Below, in pieces: positions 13,921 to 16,497 of a stretch of DNA of 16,497 nt. Each line of letters begins with the position of its first letter. Positions within the stretch are counted from its first letter, which is position 1. The notes under the pieces are model-generated. The model saw only the letters and a program-made list of their open reading frames with translations, ran no database searches and had not been told where the DNA came from. The translations under genes were made by a program, and so were the position numbers. The stretch covers positions 1-16,497 of the forward strand of contig CALAYS010000069.1 in the NCBI GenBank assembly GCA_937895515.1, in the 5' to 3' direction. This stretch comes from an uncultured bacterium. GTDB lineage: Bacteria; Patescibacteriota; Minisyncoccia; Phycocordibacterales; UBA9973.

Positions 13921-14808
13921 GTTTCGATTTAACAACGAAATTGCAGCTCTAATAACAGAACCCAAATCCGGGTCTGTATAAACATTAATAACAGCACCCG
14001 AAGGCCTATGAAAAAGATAAATATAAGTTTTGTTTTCCCCAGATTTTTTTAACAATGCATAATCGTCATGACCTCTTAAAACTATTTCATTTTTTGCGGT
14101 TGCTAAATCCAGTTTACTCAGTAATGAATAAAAGAAATAGTAATCGCTTGCCGTTGGTTTGTCACCAACTTCTCCCATTCTTTCTTTAATTTTATCTGAT
14201 ACCTCTAGAGGTAATGAAGAATAAAAAGTTGGTGAAAATATTTGGGTTCCATTTGGTCGTGTAATTACATGTTGGTGGGAGACTCGTACATGAAGATCAG
14301 CGAACCAAGTTTCAATGGGTCCAATTCTTCTTTCTTCTTCAAAGTCAAAATTCGAAAAGTATATACGAAAGAACCTAATCATATATTCGGACGCCTTTAT
14401 TAAACCAGCTGCTTCAGTTAGTCCTTCAACAAAACCATGAAAAACATTTTTTGCATTACTTTGATCAAAAAAATTCATATCAAAAAAAGAGGTTACTCGA
14501 TCAGCTTCTAAAGCTAATTTTGACATGTTAGTCAGTTCTTTAGGTAAAGAACTTGGATGGTAAATAAAAACGTAACTTTTAGCTGCATATTTAACTGTTT
14601 CATCAGAAATACGTTTAGCTTTTATAAATCCTTCTTCCGAGGACATGCATTCTTTCCAAAATTTGACTGATTTAGGTGTGATTAGATAATCACGAGGATC
14701 TTCATCAGTTTGTTTAACAAACCTTAAAAAATCATGGAGCCAATTTTCAAAGGAGTGGGGATGATTATTTTTGGCTTCTTTCATTTCGAGGTAAATTTTA
14801 CTCTCCAT
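13918..14808 (-). CDS. Unrecognised 296-aa protein
   Basis: The frame is open to 14886, but that would overlap the divergent reductase start. The ATG at 14808 (MESKIYLEMKEAKNN) leaves a 66-bp divergent promoter region and is preferred. The protein is soluble-looking, mixed helical and strand: SFENWLHDFLRFVKQ near the N-terminus, FFDMNFFDQSNAKNVFHGFV in the middle, RVSHQHVITRPNG around 185-205, and a C-terminal EIVLRGHDDYALLK plus TYIYLFHRPSGAVINVYTD that looks like a small beta domain. No signal peptide, membrane segment or catalytic motif that I recognise. Divergent from the reductase gene, so possibly expressed at the same time. Confidence 0.7.
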   Translation of the reverse strand: MESKIYLEMKEAKNNHPHSFENWLHDFLRFVKQTDEDPRDYLITPKSVKFWKECMSSEEGFIKAKRISDETVKYAAKSYVFIYHPSSLPKELTNMSKLALEADRVTSFFDMNFFDQSNAKNVFHGFVEGLTEAAGLIKASEYMIRFFRIYFSNFDFEEERRIGPIETWFADLHVRVSHQHVITRPNGTQIFSPTFYSSLPLEVSDKIKERMGEVGDKPTASDYYFFYSLLSKLDLATAKNEIVLRGHDDYALLKKSGENKTYIYLFHRPSGAVINVYTDPDLGSVIRAAISLLNRN

Positions 14809-14874
14809 GTTGTTAGTTTCAAGAAAAAGTAAAAGATTGAATTGTTTCAAAAGTCTCTTTTTTAACATCAAAGA
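14809..14874. promoter_or_regulatory. Divergent promoter region between 296-aa gene and R2
   Basis: A 66-bp AT-rich gap separates two oppositely directed ATGs. It contains TTCAAGAAAAAGTAAAAGA and TTTCAAAAGTCTC followed by TTTTTTAA. Both genes' promoters must lie here or inside the neighbouring coding sequence. No motif was confidently matched to a known giant-virus promoter. Confidence 0.4.
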
Positions 14875-15933
14875 ATGTCTTCCCAACTTGAAGTAAACGA
14901 ATCAAAAACTTTTTCTTTCGCTGAAAGATATAATCTCCGTCCAAACGAGGACAAGGCAAGTTGGGACTTTTATCTCCAGCAAAGAAAACAAACATGGGAT
15001 TCCGAAGAAGTTCTTCTTTCGGAAGATAAAAATAGTTTCCAAAAATTGCCTCTCCGTTATCAAAATTTGGTCGAAGACCTGGTAGCTTTTTTTGCGCCGG
15101 GTGATGGAATTGTTTCTCAACAAGTTCTAGCGCTGGCAGGTGAGGCCAAAACGTTTGCTCAACAGGCTTTCCTTTTTGAGCAGTTGGCAATAGAAGTAAT
15201 TCATGCAAGGGCATATAGCGATGTCATAACCACATTTTTTGATTCATCTTCCCAGGAAAGAATTTTCTCGTCGGTTGATAACCTTGATTGTGTAAAAGAT
15301 AAAGCCGTTTTTATTTCCAAGTATATGGAAAATCTTTCTTTGCCTGTTGGTCTTCGCTATTTGGCGGCAGCTATTAGTGAAGGCGTTTTCTTCGTCTCTC
15401 TTTTTGCAGTCATTTTTCATCTTCGGTCAAAGAAGATTCTTCATCGTTTCTGTTTTCTAAATGAACAAGTTGCAAAAGATGAAAAACTTCACAGAGATTT
15501 TAATATTATGCAGGCTCGTCGTGGATATTTGCGTGGAGAATTTGATCTCGATGATATTAAAGCGATTCTAAAGGAAGCCATTAAAATTGAGGAGAACCAC
15601 ATCAAATATATTCTTCGCGAACCTGTTGATTCAGTAGAACTTGATGAGATGTCTGGTTTAACGCTTGAAAATATGAATAGGTTTATTGCAACATTGGCTG
15701 ATCAAATTGTAATTGGTCTTGGATTGCCTCCTATGTTTACGGTTGTAGATAAAAGTAATGCTCGTGACGGACTTTTGGTTGAATTTTCGCCAGGATGGAT
15801 GTCTGATATTTCTTTAACAAGAAAAACAAACTTTTATGAACAAACTTCTGGAAGTTATACAAGAATTTCTCAACCTGACCAAATTGAAGATGTATCTGCA
15901 GCTTTTGAAGACCCTAGTTCATTGGGAATTTAA
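14875..15933 (+). CDS. Ribonucleoside-diphosphate reductase small subunit (class I R2)
   Basis: The protein is 352 aa, normal for R2. It houses the di-iron centre and tyrosyl radical that drive reduction of ribonucleotides to deoxyribonucleotides, with a large subunit not in this window. All expected ligands are visible: D77 in AFFAPGDGIV, E107 and H110 in AIEVIH, radical Y114 in HARAYSD, E169 in SEGVFF, and E203 and H206 in AKDEKLH. Spacings (E-x2-H, H-x3-Y, E-x33-E) match class Ia enzymes. The C-terminal tail, which docks on the large subunit, ends FEDPSSLGI instead of the usual acidic, aromatic-ended peptide, so its partner probably differs as well. Glutaredoxin, a possible electron donor, lies 47 bp downstream on the same strand. 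Confidence 0.95.
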   Translation: MSSQLEVNESKTFSFAERYNLRPNEDKASWDFYLQQRKQTWDSEEVLLSEDKNSFQKLPLRYQNLVEDLVAFFAPGDGIVSQQVLALAGEAKTFAQQAFLFEQLAIEVIHARAYSDVITTFFDSSSQERIFSSVDNLDCVKDKAVFISKYMENLSLPVGLRYLAAAISEGVFFVSLFAVIFHLRSKKILHRFCFLNEQVAKDEKLHRDFNIMQARRGYLRGEFDLDDIKAILKEAIKIEENHIKYILREPVDSVELDEMSGLTLENMNRFIATLADQIVIGLGLPPMFTVVDKSNARDGLLVEFSPGWMSDISLTRKTNFYEQTSGSYTRISQPDQIEDVSAAFEDPSSLGI

Positions 15934-15971
15934 ATTGGATTCAAATATCTATATTTCTTTTTTATAAAAAG
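15927..15971 (+). terminator. Stop-codon palindrome and second small hairpin between R2 and glutaredoxin
   Basis: AATTTAAATT (15927-15936) is a perfect palindrome that includes the R2 stop codon TAA. Further on, CTTTTT and AAAAAG enclose TAT at 15957-15971, 9 nt before the glutaredoxin ATG. Both may serve as 3'-end or leader structures. Confidence 0.35.
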
Positions 15972-15980
15972 GAATTTAAT

Positions 15981-16256
15981 ATGGCACAATCTGTTGTCGA
16001 AATATACACGACACCCACTTGTACTTACTGCCTTAGAGCTAAAGAGTTTTTGAGAGGAAAGAATGTAACATTCGAGGAAATTGACGTCACGAAATCTAAG
16101 GATTTTAGAGATAAAATGGTTCTAAGAACCGATGGAAAGAGAAGTGTGCCTCAAATTTTTATTGATGGAAAACATGTTGGTGGATGCGATGCACTTTTGG
16201 AGCTTGAAGAAAATGGTTTTTTGGATGGTCTTTTATTTGGAGGCAAATGGCACTAA
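15981..16256 (+). CDS. Glutaredoxin (dithiol, CxxC)
   Basis: The protein is 91 aa, a single-domain glutaredoxin. It has VVEIYTTPTCTYC with the redox pair C14-T-Y-C17, a cis-proline loop SVPQIFI (P57) and the GGCDAL glutathione-binding block (67-72), in the family's usual order. The active site CTYC differs by one residue from the common CPYC. It would reduce disulfides with glutathione and could recycle ribonucleotide reductase, whose small subunit is the gene just upstream. No signal peptide, so probably cytosolic or packaged in virions. An extra C69 in the GG block is a minor feature shared by several glutaredoxins. Confidence 0.93.
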   Translation: MAQSVVEIYTTPTCTYCLRAKEFLRGKNVTFEEIDVTKSKDFRDKMVLRTDGKRSVPQIFIDGKHVGGCDALLELEENGFLDGLLFGGKWH

Positions 16257-16276
16257 AATAAAGTTAGCTTGGCTCA

Positions 16277-16497
16277 AATTAGACCATGCATGACCTTCTA
16301 TTCAGAAGGCCTATATTTGAGTAAAATAGTCGAAAAATTTTTCCGACTAAAAAATAAAATATAGCCTAAATCAGTTATTTTTGAAATGTCGTTTGACCCA
16401 ATTTAAATCAAATATTGAGTTTCAAATGTCTAAAAAACTATACATGACCTTCTATTCAGAAGGCCTATATTTGAGTAAAATAGTCGAAAAATTTTTC
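16277..16497 (-). repeat. Tandem pair of interspersed repeat units, period 153 bp
   Basis: The 55 bases from 16290 to 16344 recur identically at 16443-16497, where the window ends. They include CATGACCTTCTATTCAGAAG and AGTAAAATAGTCGAAAAATT. CCTTCT/AGAAGG forms a small hairpin and AGTCG...CGACT a second one. Orientation is opposite to the copies at 1, 6721 and 11825. The array probably continues beyond the window. Confidence 0.88.

Noticed and set aside
14809..14886. Longer start at 14886 for the 296-aa gene
   Set aside because: It would overlap the divergent R2 start and remove the shared promoter region. The extra residues look like translated promoter DNA.
1..16497. Bacterial or amoebal host origin of the window
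   Set aside because: A fused three-domain capping enzyme argues against bacteria. Dense intron-free genes, stop-associated palindromes and interspersed viral-type repeats argue against a host chromosome. Not excluded without a search.
1..16497. tRNA or rRNA genes
   Set aside because: No cloverleaf-like segment with TTCRANY-type arm or rRNA-like sequence was seen on either strand by eye.

Overview
The window looks like part of a large DNA virus genome (NCLDV / giant virus) and is most reminiscent of the pithovirus-like lineage. It is AT-rich. Genes lie on both strands with short AT-rich gaps and start with ATG without Shine-Dalgarno sites. The set includes a one-chain poxvirus/ASFV-type mRNA capping enzyme, a class I ribonucleotide reductase small subunit and a glutaredoxin. 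It is punctuated by a family of palindrome-centred repeats of about 140-155 bp. The lineage is inferred from these repeats and the gene content; no database search was possible.

Layout. 1-3500: a conserved uncharacterised protein with a shifted N-terminus (minus), a frame-broken remnant, two unrecognised + genes, then on the minus strand a nucleotidyltransferase-fold protein, a virus-encoded Atg8/LC3-like ubiquitin-fold protein and, overlapping its end, a SLOG/DUF2493-like protein with a single-base frameshift. 4200-5100: a degenerate repeat array and little else. 5100-6000: a very GC-rich gene with proline-rich and collagen-like repeats, unlike everything around it. 6100-7050: a broken protein-kinase remnant next to a repeat. 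7050-8830: a multi-pass membrane protein, a 49-residue small ORF missed by length filters, and an N-terminally anchored coiled-coil protein. 8870-11146: the capping enzyme. 11200-12000: a disrupted glycosyltransferase abutting another repeat copy. 12170-14810: two unrecognised minus-strand genes separated by about 540 bp of AT-rich, repeat-bearing non-coding DNA. 14875-16256: ribonucleotide reductase R2 and glutaredoxin, followed by a tandem repeat pair that runs off the window.

How the genes fit together. R2 needs an external thiol donor, and the glutaredoxin 47 bp downstream is a natural candidate for recycling the reductase, so this is a DNA-precursor supply module. The capping enzyme supports cytoplasmic viral transcription. 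Atg8 suggests manipulation of host autophagy or membrane traffic. Eight gene ends carry a hairpin at or just beyond the stop codon, which resembles the mimivirus-type 3'-end hairpin signal. The disrupted genes (kinase, glycosyltransferase, the 762-1193 remnant) lie beside or near repeats, so repeat spread and gene decay may be linked here.
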